Of a stretch of DNA of 24,199 bases, positions 1 through 7,943 are shown one piece after another. Within the stretch, counting starts at the first letter, position 1, and every line of letters begins with the position of its first letter. The notes below the pieces were generated by a model. The model saw only the letters and a list, made by a program, of their open reading frames with translations. It did not search any database and was not told the DNA's origin. This stretch comes from Akkermansia sp. (GTDB lineage: Bacteria; Verrucomicrobiota; Verrucomicrobiia; Verrucomicrobiales; Akkermansiaceae). A program made the position numbers and the translations under genes. The DNA lies in the NCBI GenBank assembly GCA_017555465.1, contig JAFZGH010000297.1, forward strand, positions 1 through 24,199, given 5' to 3'.

Positions 1-1080
1 CTGGGAAATCGCAATTCTACAACGTTCCCGGTCGTGCTCGCCCATTGATAAATTCTTTTCTTTATTTTCGGTCAGGGCCAATACAGCCTGAGCAATCGCT
101 TCGGCATCGTCAGAAGACACGACATACCCCGACTTCTCATGGCAGATATATTGTTTTGCTCCACATTCGGTTGTAACGACAACAGGCAGACCCATGACCC
201 GTGATTCCTTAACAATGTTAGGACATGTATCTGCCAAACTGGGATGAATTAATGCCCAACAGGATGAAAGCAGTTTCGTCATTTCTGTGTGAGGCACAAA
301 ACCGAGAGGAATAATATTATGAGGAAGATTATTATAATCTCCCGGTTTAACGCCTGCCATATATAACTTAACATGGCCTAGTTCTGGCTTTGAAAACGCC
401 TCAATAGCGCATTTTACGTTTTTGACAGGTGTGTTACTACCTGCAATAACGCAAAACGGTTCCGCAGAGAGCGCTCGTTCCTGGTGATAAAAATAATCAG
501 CAATAGCATATTCCCAGCATCGAACGGAGGCGTTGGGATTCAATTCCTTCACCCTTTCTTTCCCCCATTCTGATTCCACGGTTATATGCGAAAACCGGCG
601 AAGCGTTATTTCTTCGTATAAACGGCCTTGTCTCTGCTCAAACCTGGCTATATTTGCCCGCTGAGCATATGCAATCAATAAGCCCTGAATCGATAAAATC
701 TTTTTTCCAGAATATCGACTCGCTGCAAGTCCATAACAATCTTCTGTACCCCAGGCATGTACAATATCTGGGCTGATTTTCTTTAATTCGTTATGAATTT
801 GCCATCTATCAAATGCATATCTTGTCCACAGACCTATGGTCATGCGGGCTTTTGGCAGAATATGGAATGTTTGTCCCTGCAGGTCTTTAGTATATGGTGT
901 TTTGGTTGCTTTATCCAGAGTAATCCAGTGTATATCATACTTATTCTGCAATCGCAATATCTTATGCAAAACGATTAACCACACGCAGTGATATCCGGAA
1001 GGCTCTTTGGATTCGCTTTCTATGAAAGAAATCGGGAACCTGCATAAAATAGCTATTTTAGGACGGTTTGCTACACTCAT
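1..1080 (-). CDS. Glycosyltransferase family 4 (GT-B), 3' end outside the window
   Basis: The minus strand reads open without a stop from the ATG at 1080 to the window edge, giving 360 residues of a partial protein. The N-terminal half begins with a short hydrophobic strand (KIAILCRFP) and contains SPDIVHAWG, typical of the donor/acceptor cleft of GT-B enzymes. The C-terminal half has the GT4 donor-domain pattern: a phosphate-contact segment (IAGSNTPVKN), then HPSLADTCPNIVKES and MGLPVVVT, which match the E-x7-E/GlyProVal region of the family, with Asp at the first acidic position. By family it should transfer a sugar from a nucleotide sugar to a surface glycan; the acceptor cannot be told. 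Codon use is visibly more A+T-rich than in the downstream-numbered genes, suggesting a transferred polysaccharide cluster starts here. No Shine-Dalgarno is visible, and the start lies about 21 nt beyond the argG terminator. Confidence 0.85.
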   Translation of the reverse strand, partial: MSVANRPKIAILCRFPISFIESESKEPSGYHCVWLIVLHKILRLQNKYDIHWITLDKATKTPYTKDLQGQTFHILPKARMTIGLWTRYAFDRWQIHNELKKISPDIVHAWGTEDCYGLAASRYSGKKILSIQGLLIAYAQRANIARFEQRQGRLYEEITLRRFSHITVESEWGKERVKELNPNASVRCWEYAIADYFYHQERALSAEPFCVIAGSNTPVKNVKCAIEAFSKPELGHVKLYMAGVKPGDYNNLPHNIIPLGFVPHTEMTKLLSSCWALIHPSLADTCPNIVKESRVMGLPVVVTTECGAKQYICHEKSGYVVSSDDAEAIAQAVLALTENKEKNLSMGEHDRERCRIAISQ

Positions 1081-1101
1081 AATTTTTGGATAAAACAAGA
1101 A

Positions 1102-1135
1102 AGCCAGCCACTAAGGAAAACAATAGTGGCTGGCT
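1102..1135 (-). terminator. Intrinsic terminator of argG
   Basis: A perfect 12-bp inverted repeat (AGCCAGCCACTA at 1102-1113, its complement at 1124-1135) with a 10-nt loop lies 17 nt past the argG stop codon. On the minus strand the stem is followed by TTCTTGTTTTA, a U-rich tail. This is a classical Rho-independent terminator for argG. It also separates argG from the glycosyltransferase gene, which starts only about 21 nt further on. Confidence 0.9.
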
Positions 1136-1151
1136 GACGAGTGAAAAATGA

Positions 1152-2435
1152 TTAATGATTTACGCGGGCGAACTGCTTGAGGCGCAGGCCGTTGAGGTGG
1201 ATGAAGCCGCTGGCGTCGTCCTGGTTGTAGTCCTCCTCGGTGTAGTCAGCTTCCATGGTGGCCATAGCGTAGCTGTAGAGGCTGTTCGGGCTGCGGCGAC
1301 CGGCGTACATCACGTTGCCCTTGTAGAGCTTGAGACGCACTTCACCATTGACGGTTTCCTGGGTCTTGGTCACGAGAGCCTGTATAGCCTCGCGCTCGGG
1401 GGCGAACCAGAAGCCATTGTATACCATGGCGGCATAGTCCGGGATGAGGGAGTCACGCACCTTCTGGGCTTCGCGATCCATGGTGATGGTTTCGATATCG
1501 CGGTGGGCTGCCAGCAGAATGGTGCCGCCGGGGGTCTCGTAGATACCGCGGCTCTTCATACCGACGAAGCGGTTTTCGATGATGTCGACGCGACCAATGC
1601 CGTGCTTGCCGCCAAGATAGTTGAGCACGAGCATGATGCCCAGCGGGTCAAGCAGGGTGTAGCCGTCTTTTTCACCAATGGCGGTAGTGCCCACCTGTGC
1701 CATGATATCGGCAAGCCCCTCGGTCTGCAGACCGATGATGTTGCCCTTCTCAAAGAGGCACTGCAGGTACTGGGGAGTATCGGGAGCATCCTCGGGAGCG
1801 GTGGAGAGCACATACATGCCGCGGTCTTCCTCCTTGGTGGCATCGTACCAGGTATCTTCGAGGATGCCGGCTTCGTAGGAGATGTGCAGGAGGTTGCGGT
1901 CCATGGAGTAGGGCTTCTTCATGCTCTGGCGAATCGGAATGCCGTGTTCCTCGGCGTACTTAATCATCTCTGCACGACCGGGGAACTGGTCACGCCATTC
2001 CTTCATGCGCCAGGGGGCAATTACCTTCAGCTGGGGAGCCAGCGCGTTGATGGAAAGCTCGAAACGCACCTGGTCGTTGCCCTTGCCGGTAGCACCGTGG
2101 GCAATGGCATCGGCACCTTCAGCGATGGCGACATCCACCATGGCCTTGGAGATGCAGGGACGGGCAATAGAGGTACCCAGCAGGTAACGGCCTTCGTACA
2201 CGGCGTTGGCCTGGAACATGGGGAAAATATAGTTGGCGGCAAAATCGGCCTTCAGGTCGCCGATAATGCACTTGGATGCGCCCGTGGCAAGGGCTTTTTC
2301 AATAACGCCATCGAGCTCTTCTGCCTGGCCTACGTCTGCACAGTAGGCAATGATTTCAGCATTATACTTCTCCTTGAGCCACACCAGAAGCACGGATGTG
2401 TCAAGGCCACCAGAGTATGCAAGAACGATTTTCAT
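1152..2435 (-). CDS. argG: Argininosuccinate synthase
   Basis: The 427-residue protein joins citrulline and aspartate with ATP to form argininosuccinate, the penultimate step of arginine synthesis, in the cytoplasm. The N-terminal PP-loop AYSGGLDTS (residues 6-14) is the ATP-pyrophosphatase signature of the family. The conserved segment HGATGKGNDQVRFE and the GRRSPNSLYSY region near the C-terminus also match ArgG. Length is within the family range. The ATG at 2435 is preceded by a purine-rich GAGAAGAGAA, the closest thing to a ribosome-binding site in the window. The gene is monocistronic as far as can be seen: its own promoter/operator lies at 2469-2493 and a strong terminator follows. argH is not in the window. 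Confidence 0.98.
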   Translation of the reverse strand: MKIVLAYSGGLDTSVLLVWLKEKYNAEIIAYCADVGQAEELDGVIEKALATGASKCIIGDLKADFAANYIFPMFQANAVYEGRYLLGTSIARPCISKAMVDVAIAEGADAIAHGATGKGNDQVRFELSINALAPQLKVIAPWRMKEWRDQFPGRAEMIKYAEEHGIPIRQSMKKPYSMDRNLLHISYEAGILEDTWYDATKEEDRGMYVLSTAPEDAPDTPQYLQCLFEKGNIIGLQTEGLADIMAQVGTTAIGEKDGYTLLDPLGIMLVLNYLGGKHGIGRVDIIENRFVGMKSRGIYETPGGTILLAAHRDIETITMDREAQKVRDSLIPDYAAMVYNGFWFAPEREAIQALVTKTQETVNGEVRLKLYKGNVMYAGRRSPNSLYSYAMATMEADYTEEDYNQDDASGFIHLNGLRLKQFARVNH

Positions 2436-2468
2436 TTCTCTTCTCAGTGCGCAGTGGTTAGATCAACG

Positions 2469-2493
2469 CACGCGGGCATTATATACCCGCGTG
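2469..2493 (-). promoter_or_regulatory. argG -10 box inside a palindromic operator candidate
   Basis: On the minus strand a perfect TATAAT hexamer (plus-strand 2478-2483) lies between two 8-bp inverted arms, CACGCGGG and CCCGCGTG (plus coordinates 2469-2476 and 2486-2493), with a 9-nt centre. The -35 is weak (CTTTCA, 18 nt upstream). Transcription would start near 2470, giving a leader of about 35 nt. A dyad centred on a -10 box with a poor -35 is the layout expected for a repressor or activator site. The arms do not look like the A/T-rich ARG box of ArgR. The same dyad could form an RNA hairpin after the preceding ABC gene, but it lacks a U tail, so an operator reading is favoured. Confidence 0.55.
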
Positions 2494-2538
2494 TAGCGTG
2501 ATGAAAGCAAAATGTGCAGCATTGACACAGAATGCCAG

Positions 2539-5500
2539 TTATTTACCCCGGGAAATGCGCCGAAGTCCCCAACCAGCCAGTAAAACGGGCATCAGTCCCA
2601 TGATGAAGAGGTAAACCGCGTTGCGAGCCACCGTTGAGATGGAATTCTCGTCTGTATCATGGTCAAGTGTGGCAAAGGGTCTTGCCTGGCGTGGTGAAAG
2701 GAAGAATCCGCGATACTCATTGGTGCGAGCATCTTTTCGAGCGGTTTTCACGCCTTCAGTCATTGCTGTAAGCTTGCGGTTGGAGAAATAGAATTCCGCC
2801 GGCTGATCGAGAGGCGATGATGCCCTTTCTTCCTGTTCAATGATGACTTTTTCCAGGAAATCCTCATCATGTTTATCAGCGGCTTTGCCGACACGACGAA
2901 GGATTTCCTTTGCCTCATGCACATTCTTTGCCATGCCGTTAAAGACAAGAGCTGCGCGCTGGATGAATCGCAATTCTTCCAGAGAATTGCTCTTTTTGTA
3001 TTGTTCGCGCAGTTCGTTGATACGGGCAGTGTGGTATTCCCAGAGATTATCAGTAGTCTGCACCACAAAAAGCATTTCAAATGCGTAGCGCAGAGGACAG
3101 AATTCCGCGATTAATGGAACGGGTTTGCTGCTGATATCGTGCGTAATTTCATCCTGATAGGCAACACGGTGACGCAGGTTGGAAAGGCGTTTATCAATGG
3201 CAGCAGGAATCACCCCCTCCGGCACATGGGGGCTGAATTCATTCATTTCCTCAAAGCGCACCATGGCACCAGCCAGCAGAATCTGAGGTACAAGCAGAAG
3301 AGGGACAATATTGAGAGCTGTTCGTTCCGAGCGGACAAATGCGGACACCATGAGCGAAAGCGCTATTCCGACAAATGCCGTGAGCAGCATGACGCTGAAA
3401 TGCTCCCAGAACATGTAGTGAATCCCCAGTATGGCATTTCCCACCAGGAGGTAAAGCGCGCATTGCAGGCCGGCAATACTGGTAAGCACAAGAACCTTGG
3501 CTGTCAGATACCCTCCGGTGAACAATTTGTAGTTGCTTTCCCGGCGCAGCAGCGGGCGGTCTCGCAGGATTTCGCACGCTGCGTCAGTCAACCCGAAGAA
3601 CATGGCCAATACCAGTGAAAGGAACAGGTATTCCGTAATGTGGAGTGACTTATAGAAGGTGTATGGTGTTTCGCTGGCTGCGCGCAGCGTGCCGGCAATG
3701 AGTGCTGCTAATACCGGTCCTTCCAGCAGCACTGCGTATAACCCCATGCGACTGCGGACACGCGCCAGCAGAGTGCGGGTTACCCAGAGTTTAAACAAGC
3801 GGATGAGCTCCTGTGGCGTGCGTGGCCGCGCAGAGGGGATGCGGCGCAGTGATTCATCCGGTGTATCCTGTATATCCTGGTTTCTGGATGCGTATGAATA
3901 CTTTTCGAAACGCTCCTGCCACAGATTGGGATTATCGTGCAGGCGGTTGCCCATGCGGCGGAACGGGGCATCCAGTACCTCAAATACGTAATCAGCACCG
4001 CCAGCCGCAATGGCTTCCCGAGGAATCCTTAGACGCATTTCCTGAGCCGCATTGCGGAAATAACTGACCATATCCTCAGGACTGCCCCAGAAGGCCATCT
4101 GGCCATGGGTATCAAGTACCATGACCTTCTTGAAACGGTTGAGCAGTACCTGCGCCGGGCGGTGCAGGGTGCAGATAAGAATGCGCCCGTGTGAGATGTT
4201 TTCCAGCGTTTCAATGACGCGTTCTGCATCGCCGGAGGAGAGCCCGCTTATGGGTTCATCGATGAGGAATACTTCCGATGTGCCGGTGAGGTCGAGCCCC
4301 AGGTTCAGACGGGTGCGTTCGCCATCAGAAATGGTACGCTCACCAGCTCGGCCTACGTGGCGGTCTGCAAGGTGACCGAGACCAACAAAGTTCAGAACAG
4401 TAGATACACGCCGCATGCGGTCAATGTGCCCCAACCGCGGCCGGCGGGCAACAGAGGCCTGGTACACATGTTCGCCTACGGTCATGGCTTCATCCAGAAT
4501 GTCCTCACGTGGTATGAAGGCAATATGGCGGCGGAGGTTCGAAGAGGCAGTAGTCAGCCTTTCCCTGTTATAGAAAATGCTGCCGAAGGAGGGCTCCAGA
4601 TGCCCCGCCAGCATGGAAAGCAGCGTACTCTTACCTGAACCACTGGGGCCGAGAATACAGGCCATTTCGCCGCGTTTCAGAGTAAAGTCGATATTGTCCA
4701 CCACGCGGCCGGCACGCACAAAATCGCGAGTGAGCCCACGTACGGTCAGAGAGCTGATGAGATTGGTCTCTTCCTCTAATACCCCGGCGGAGAAGCGGCA
4801 GCGCAGGAATTGTACGGCGCTCAGGGCAATCAGATCTCCATCTTTCAACGGAGTATCACCTTTCACTGGAATATCATTCACCGTGACAGAGTGAGAATTG
4901 GATTCCAGCACCCGCACAGTGCCCGTATTGCTTGCGCGGGAATAGTTTACCTCCAGTACAACACCAGGAGCCAAGCCCAGCGTCAATTTCAGAACATCCG
5001 GGCGAGTCAGGTAAGGAAGATTGGTAACCAGTACTGTGCGGTCTGCCGGGTCGAGCTGGAAGCTGTTGCCCACCGTATCAGTATCGGCAAGGTCCACAAA
5101 AGTGAAAGGCCCTTGTCCCTGAATATGAAATGGCGTGAAATAGGAAACTGAAACTGGTTTTCCCGTGAGAAGTGCTTGTCCGTTAATCAGGAAATCTGCC
5201 TCCTGACGGAGCACTTCAATCTCGACCTGCAGGCTCAGTTTGACACGAGCCACAGCGTTGCGGGGGCGCTGGCGGCTCATGGATAAGCGGTCCCCTTCCA
5301 GCGATAAATAATTGACCAGCTTGACGCCTGTATAACGTGATTGCAGCAGTGTGACAATGGTCTGGTAGCTGAAATAGCACGATGAGAGCTCTACCGTTTG
5401 TCTCTGTCCGAGAGGGAGAACACCACCTTTGCCCAGAGTCTGCCCACGGACAGAAATGGTTGTGTCGGAATCATTAACGATGAGCAGGAAGTTCACGCAT

Positions 5501-6114
5501 CGGATAGCCCGGAAGACTACATGGGCATCTTCCTCCGGCAACAGAACCGTGTTGGTGTCCGGAGTCGCAGAAAAGGTGATACTTTCCAACGGACGCGGGG
5601 CGGTGGCACCGGGTGTCCGCATCAGGTCATCCAGCATTGAAGCCACACCGGGCAAGTTAAGGCCGAAGGTTACTTCTTCAAATAAAGTGGGGGAAGTCAG
5701 GTCTCCGCCGATGCGTAGAAGCAGGGCATACACCTCCAATGCCAGGGAAATGCGTTCTTCTTCTGTGCGACCGGCGGCTGCCAGCGCCAGGGTAGCGGGC
5801 AGGGGATAAGCCGCTTCATAGGCGGTCTGGAATCGCTCTGCCAGCCAGATATGTTCCACGTTCGGGAAGTCGTGGCGCAGAATCTCCATGGCGGTGTCGA
5901 GCTTATCAACCCCGATATCCACCACCTGGCACATGATGGAGGCAAACAAATCAGCAATGGTACCTGCGTGGGCGCGGCGGTTTTCATCTTTAGCCGCAAG
6001 GCGGTGCGGCACTTTATTCAACCACGAGGCCAATGTGCTGCGTCCGCGCAGAATTCGGCGGCGGCCGGAACGTATCAGGTAACTGAAATATTTTCTGATG
6101 CGCAGAAGGGTCAT
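2539..6114 (-). CDS. Composite ABC transporter: TerB-like, FHA-like domains, ABCG ATPase and ABC-2 permease in one chain
   Basis: This 1191-residue protein (start at 6114) is an ABC half-transporter of ABCG order, ATPase before membrane domain. Residues about 30-150 resemble a TerB-like helical domain. About 180-445 contain two or three beta-rich segments with FHA-like ends, for example VTVNDIPVKG followed by LKDGDLIALS. The ATPase has Walker A GPSGSGKST (489-497), a signature ISDGERTR (595-602) where ABCG proteins have VSGGERKR, Walker B VFLIDEP (615-621) and H-loop TLHRP (His651). Six membrane segments are predicted near 792-809, 828-846, 871-893, 906-927, 935-952 and 1166-1184, with a loop of about 210 charged residues before the last. 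The start is set by an ATGA overlap with the preceding cysteine-cluster gene; a longer frame reaches 6177. The substrate is unknown. Mycobacterial Rv1747 is a known FHA-ABC exporter with a comparable plan. Confidence 0.85.
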   Translation of the reverse strand: MTLLRIRKYFSYLIRSGRRRILRGRSTLASWLNKVPHRLAAKDENRRAHAGTIADLFASIMCQVVDIGVDKLDTAMEILRHDFPNVEHIWLAERFQTAYEAAYPLPATLALAAAGRTEEERISLALEVYALLLRIGGDLTSPTLFEEVTFGLNLPGVASMLDDLMRTPGATAPRPLESITFSATPDTNTVLLPEEDAHVVFRAIRCVNFLLIVNDSDTTISVRGQTLGKGGVLPLGQRQTVELSSCYFSYQTIVTLLQSRYTGVKLVNYLSLEGDRLSMSRQRPRNAVARVKLSLQVEIEVLRQEADFLINGQALLTGKPVSVSYFTPFHIQGQGPFTFVDLADTDTVGNSFQLDPADRTVLVTNLPYLTRPDVLKLTLGLAPGVVLEVNYSRASNTGTVRVLESNSHSVTVNDIPVKGDTPLKDGDLIALSAVQFLRCRFSAGVLEEETNLISSLTVRGLTRDFVRAGRVVDNIDFTLKRGEMACILGPSGSGKSTLLSMLAGHLEPSFGSIFYNRERLTTASSNLRRHIAFIPREDILDEAMTVGEHVYQASVARRPRLGHIDRMRRVSTVLNFVGLGHLADRHVGRAGERTISDGERTRLNLGLDLTGTSEVFLIDEPISGLSSGDAERVIETLENISHGRILICTLHRPAQVLLNRFKKVMVLDTHGQMAFWGSPEDMVSYFRNAAQEMRLRIPREAIAAGGADYVFEVLDAPFRRMGNRLHDNPNLWQERFEKYSYASRNQDIQDTPDESLRRIPSARPRTPQELIRLFKLWVTRTLLARVRSRMGLYAVLLEGPVLAALIAGTLRAASETPYTFYKSLHITEYLFLSLVLAMFFGLTDAACEILRDRPLLRRESNYKLFTGGYLTAKVLVLTSIAGLQCALYLLVGNAILGIHYMFWEHFSVMLLTAFVGIALSLMVSAFVRSERTALNIVPLLLVPQILLAGAMVRFEEMNEFSPHVPEGVIPAAIDKRLSNLRHRVAYQDEITHDISSKPVPLIAEFCPLRYAFEMLFVVQTTDNLWEYHTARINELREQYKKSNSLEELRFIQRAALVFNGMAKNVHEAKEILRRVGKAADKHDEDFLEKVIIEQEERASSPLDQPAEFYFSNRKLTAMTEGVKTARKDARTNEYRGFFLSPRQARPFATLDHDTDENSISTVARNAVYLFIMGLMPVLLAGWGLRRISRGK

Positions 6115-6467
6115 GCCAGGTCTTCTCTTGTTTTGCCGAATCCCGGGCAGCGTTGCTCCCAACCGGGAAAGTTCCACTTATGAGGAAAGTCCCGGCATTG
6201 CTGGGGTTTTACAGGCTGAATGCGGCAGGTGTTGTCAGGCTGAAGCATAATACAGGCTCCATCCGGGGCATCGATGAGGGAAAGTCCCCGGCGATTGCGC
6301 TGCAGGTGGCACAGTTCGTTGATGAAAGTGACTTCATCCATGCCCAGATATGCGGCAATAGCTGTAATATCTTCATCGGTGAGGCAGACATTACCCTCCC
6401 AGCGGCAGCAGGCGCCGCAGCGCTGGCAGCAGTGGGTGATTCCGGAATCTGCAGGCTCGCTGGTCAT
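6111..6467 (-). CDS. YkgJ-type cysteine-cluster (Zn/Fe-chelating) protein
   Basis: The 118-residue protein has 11 cysteines. The N-terminal cluster CCQRCGACC (residues 13-21) is followed by Cys28, Cys53, Cys72, then CRIQPVKPQQCRDFP (81-95), which is the YkgJ/UPF0153 pattern. These proteins are predicted metal-binding (zinc or iron-sulfur) and mostly have no proven role. The start is taken at 6467, where ATGA overlaps the tsaB stop codon; its own stop codon overlaps the next ABC start in the same way, so translation is probably coupled on both sides. An upstream in-frame extension to 6578 lies inside tsaB and is not supported. Confidence 0.85.
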   Translation of the reverse strand: MTSEPADSGITHCCQRCGACCRWEGNVCLTDEDITAIAAYLGMDEVTFINELCHLQRNRRGLSLIDAPDGACIMLQPDNTCRIQPVKPQQCRDFPHKWNFPGWEQRCPGFGKTREDLA

Positions 6468-7072
6468 ATTTCCCACGGTTTGCGTGTTGCTTTGGTAATG
6501 TGCGGAGGCCGCACGTAAATAGGTTCTGCTGGTTTTGATGCTGCTGCGGCACGTTCGGTTTCTGACATGTTCAGCCATGTGCGTACCAAACCTTCAGCTT
6601 CGGGCCGCAATCCTTCTTTTGCCGCAGCGGGTACGACACCAGAAGCTTCCACACTGTACAAAGGGGCTTTTAATGCAGCAAGTTCTTCAGGTGAAAGCAC
6701 ATCAATCGCACCATCGGGACGGCGTACAGTCCAGCCGCCACGGCGGGCATCAGCCACCACGCAGGCTTCACCCCCGGCCAATTGCGCCCATGATTCAACG
6801 GCGACAAGCCGTGCATTAGTCACCGTGGCAATACCCACACCTGCAGCCAGGGCTACGCGCACGCCGCCATAGCTGCCGGGGCCAGCGCCTACCAGCACAT
6901 AATCCAGGCTGCAGTCAGCAGGCAGGGCGTTGAGCGCCTGTTGCAAGGCAGGGAAGAGATGCGCATCATGGTTGCGTTCGGCATGCCAGCTGGTGGTGAA
7001 AAGGATATGTTCATCCTCCGCCAGACACAGCGAGGCTGCAGAGACTGATGTTTCTATGGCCAGCAGAATCAT
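6464..7072 (-). CDS. tsaB: tRNA threonylcarbamoyladenosine biosynthesis protein TsaB
   Basis: This 202-residue protein is the TsaB (YeaZ) partner of TsaD in t6A37 tRNA modification; it is an ASKHA-fold scaffold rather than the catalyst. It begins MILLAIETSVSAASLCL, the conserved first strand of the family, and contains VGAGPGSYGGVRVALA, matching the GPGS(F/Y)TGxR motif with Gly in place of the usual Thr. Family length is about 200-230 residues. The ATG at 7072 overlaps the prmA stop codon as ATGA, which decides the start against a nine-residue extension. tsaD, tsaE and tsaC are not in the window. It sits between two other genes that act on proteins or metals, prmA and the YkgJ-type gene. Confidence 0.92.
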   Translation of the reverse strand: MILLAIETSVSAASLCLAEDEHILFTTSWHAERNHDAHLFPALQQALNALPADCSLDYVLVGAGPGSYGGVRVALAAGVGIATVTNARLVAVESWAQLAGGEACVVADARRGGWTVRRPDGAIDVLSPEELAALKAPLYSVEASGVVPAAAKEGLRPEAEGLVRTWLNMSETERAAAASKPAEPIYVRPPHITKATRKPWEI

Positions 7073-7920
7073 GCTTTCGTGAGTTGTGCCGTGGTCCATT
7101 TGCCACGGGAAATGGATTTCTGGACCTTAAGGCCAGCGGATTCTGCTGCCTCCAGAGTTTCTTCTGCCTGGGTATTCAGAATGCCGGAAATGATGAGGAT
7201 ACCGTCATCTTTCATGGCTGTTATCAGGCGAGGGAAAGCTTTTTGCAGCACGGTGGAGAACAAGTTTGCCAGCACCACATCGGCCTGCTGACCGGGAGCA
7301 GGCGTCCATTCAAACACATCGGCCTGGAATAAGTCCAGATTCTTAACACCTCCGTTGCGCTCAATGTTGCGCGCCGCTACTTCCACTGCCACCGGGTCAT
7401 AATCGAAACTAATGGCGTGCGCAGCCCCCAGGCGTAAGCCGGCCAGTGCCAGAACACCTGTACCGCAACCTATGTCCGACAGAGTCCAGCTGCCGGGTTT
7501 CAGATGGCGTACGTGGTCGCACAGCATGCGCAGGCAGGTGGAAGTTGTAGCGTGATTCCCTGTGCCGAAAGCGCGTTCTGCCGGAAATGTAAGGATAATG
7601 CGCCGCGGATATTTAGCCTGCAGCTCAGCCAGCACCTCAGCATCGGCAGAAGCGGATATGACAATCTTATCACGAATGATGAGCGGGGGGGTGTTTTCCG
7701 GTGCAGTTGCCGCCACCCAGTCAACGGTGGCTAACTCTTCCACTGTGCCACCATAACAGGCCTGAAGAACCAGGGCTTCCTCTGCATTTTCGGTGTAAAC
7801 ATCTATGGAAAGACGACTTGCCTGAAAACCTGCAGAAATAACTGCGCCTGCAACGTTTTCAAGCCGTTGCTGCCACTCTGTTTCCTGCTCTGCAGGTGCT
7901 GTTTTATGCCATTGCCACAT
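7069..7920 (-). CDS. prmA: Ribosomal protein L11 methyltransferase
   Basis: The 283-residue protein should methylate ribosomal protein L11 using S-adenosylmethionine. It has an N-terminal substrate domain, a linker with FGTGNHATT (residues 118-126), which is diagnostic of PrmA, and the SAM-binding motif DIGCGTGVLAL (149-159). A VLANL segment near 216-220 corresponds to the family motif IV. Length fits PrmA (about 290). The gene lies 23 nt after the DUF4340 gene and shares a 4-nt ATGA overlap with tsaB, so it appears to be the fifth gene of the operon. No Shine-Dalgarno is seen before the ATG. Confidence 0.93.
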   Translation of the reverse strand: MWQWHKTAPAEQETEWQQRLENVAGAVISAGFQASRLSIDVYTENAEEALVLQACYGGTVEELATVDWVAATAPENTPPLIIRDKIVISASADAEVLAELQAKYPRRIILTFPAERAFGTGNHATTSTCLRMLCDHVRHLKPGSWTLSDIGCGTGVLALAGLRLGAAHAISFDYDPVAVEVAARNIERNGGVKNLDLFQADVFEWTPAPGQQADVVLANLFSTVLQKAFPRLITAMKDDGILIISGILNTQAEETLEAAESAGLKVQKSISRGKWTTAQLTKA

Positions 7921-7943
7921 ATGATTGAGCGTTTGTGAGGGTG

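Noticed and set aside
793..978. Short plus-strand frame of 61 codons within 1-1080
   Set aside because: It overlaps the continuous minus-strand glycosyltransferase frame, which has recognisable family motifs.
1155..2501. Long plus-strand open frame of 448 codons opposite argG
   Set aside because: It is antisense to a clear ArgG and its translation is a low-information mix of Val, Gly, His and Leu without any motif; a GC-rich shadow frame.
2539..6177. Longer start for the composite ABC protein at 6177
   Set aside because: The extension overlaps the cysteine-cluster gene by 67 nt, whereas the start at 6114 gives the same ATGA overlap seen at the two preceding junctions.
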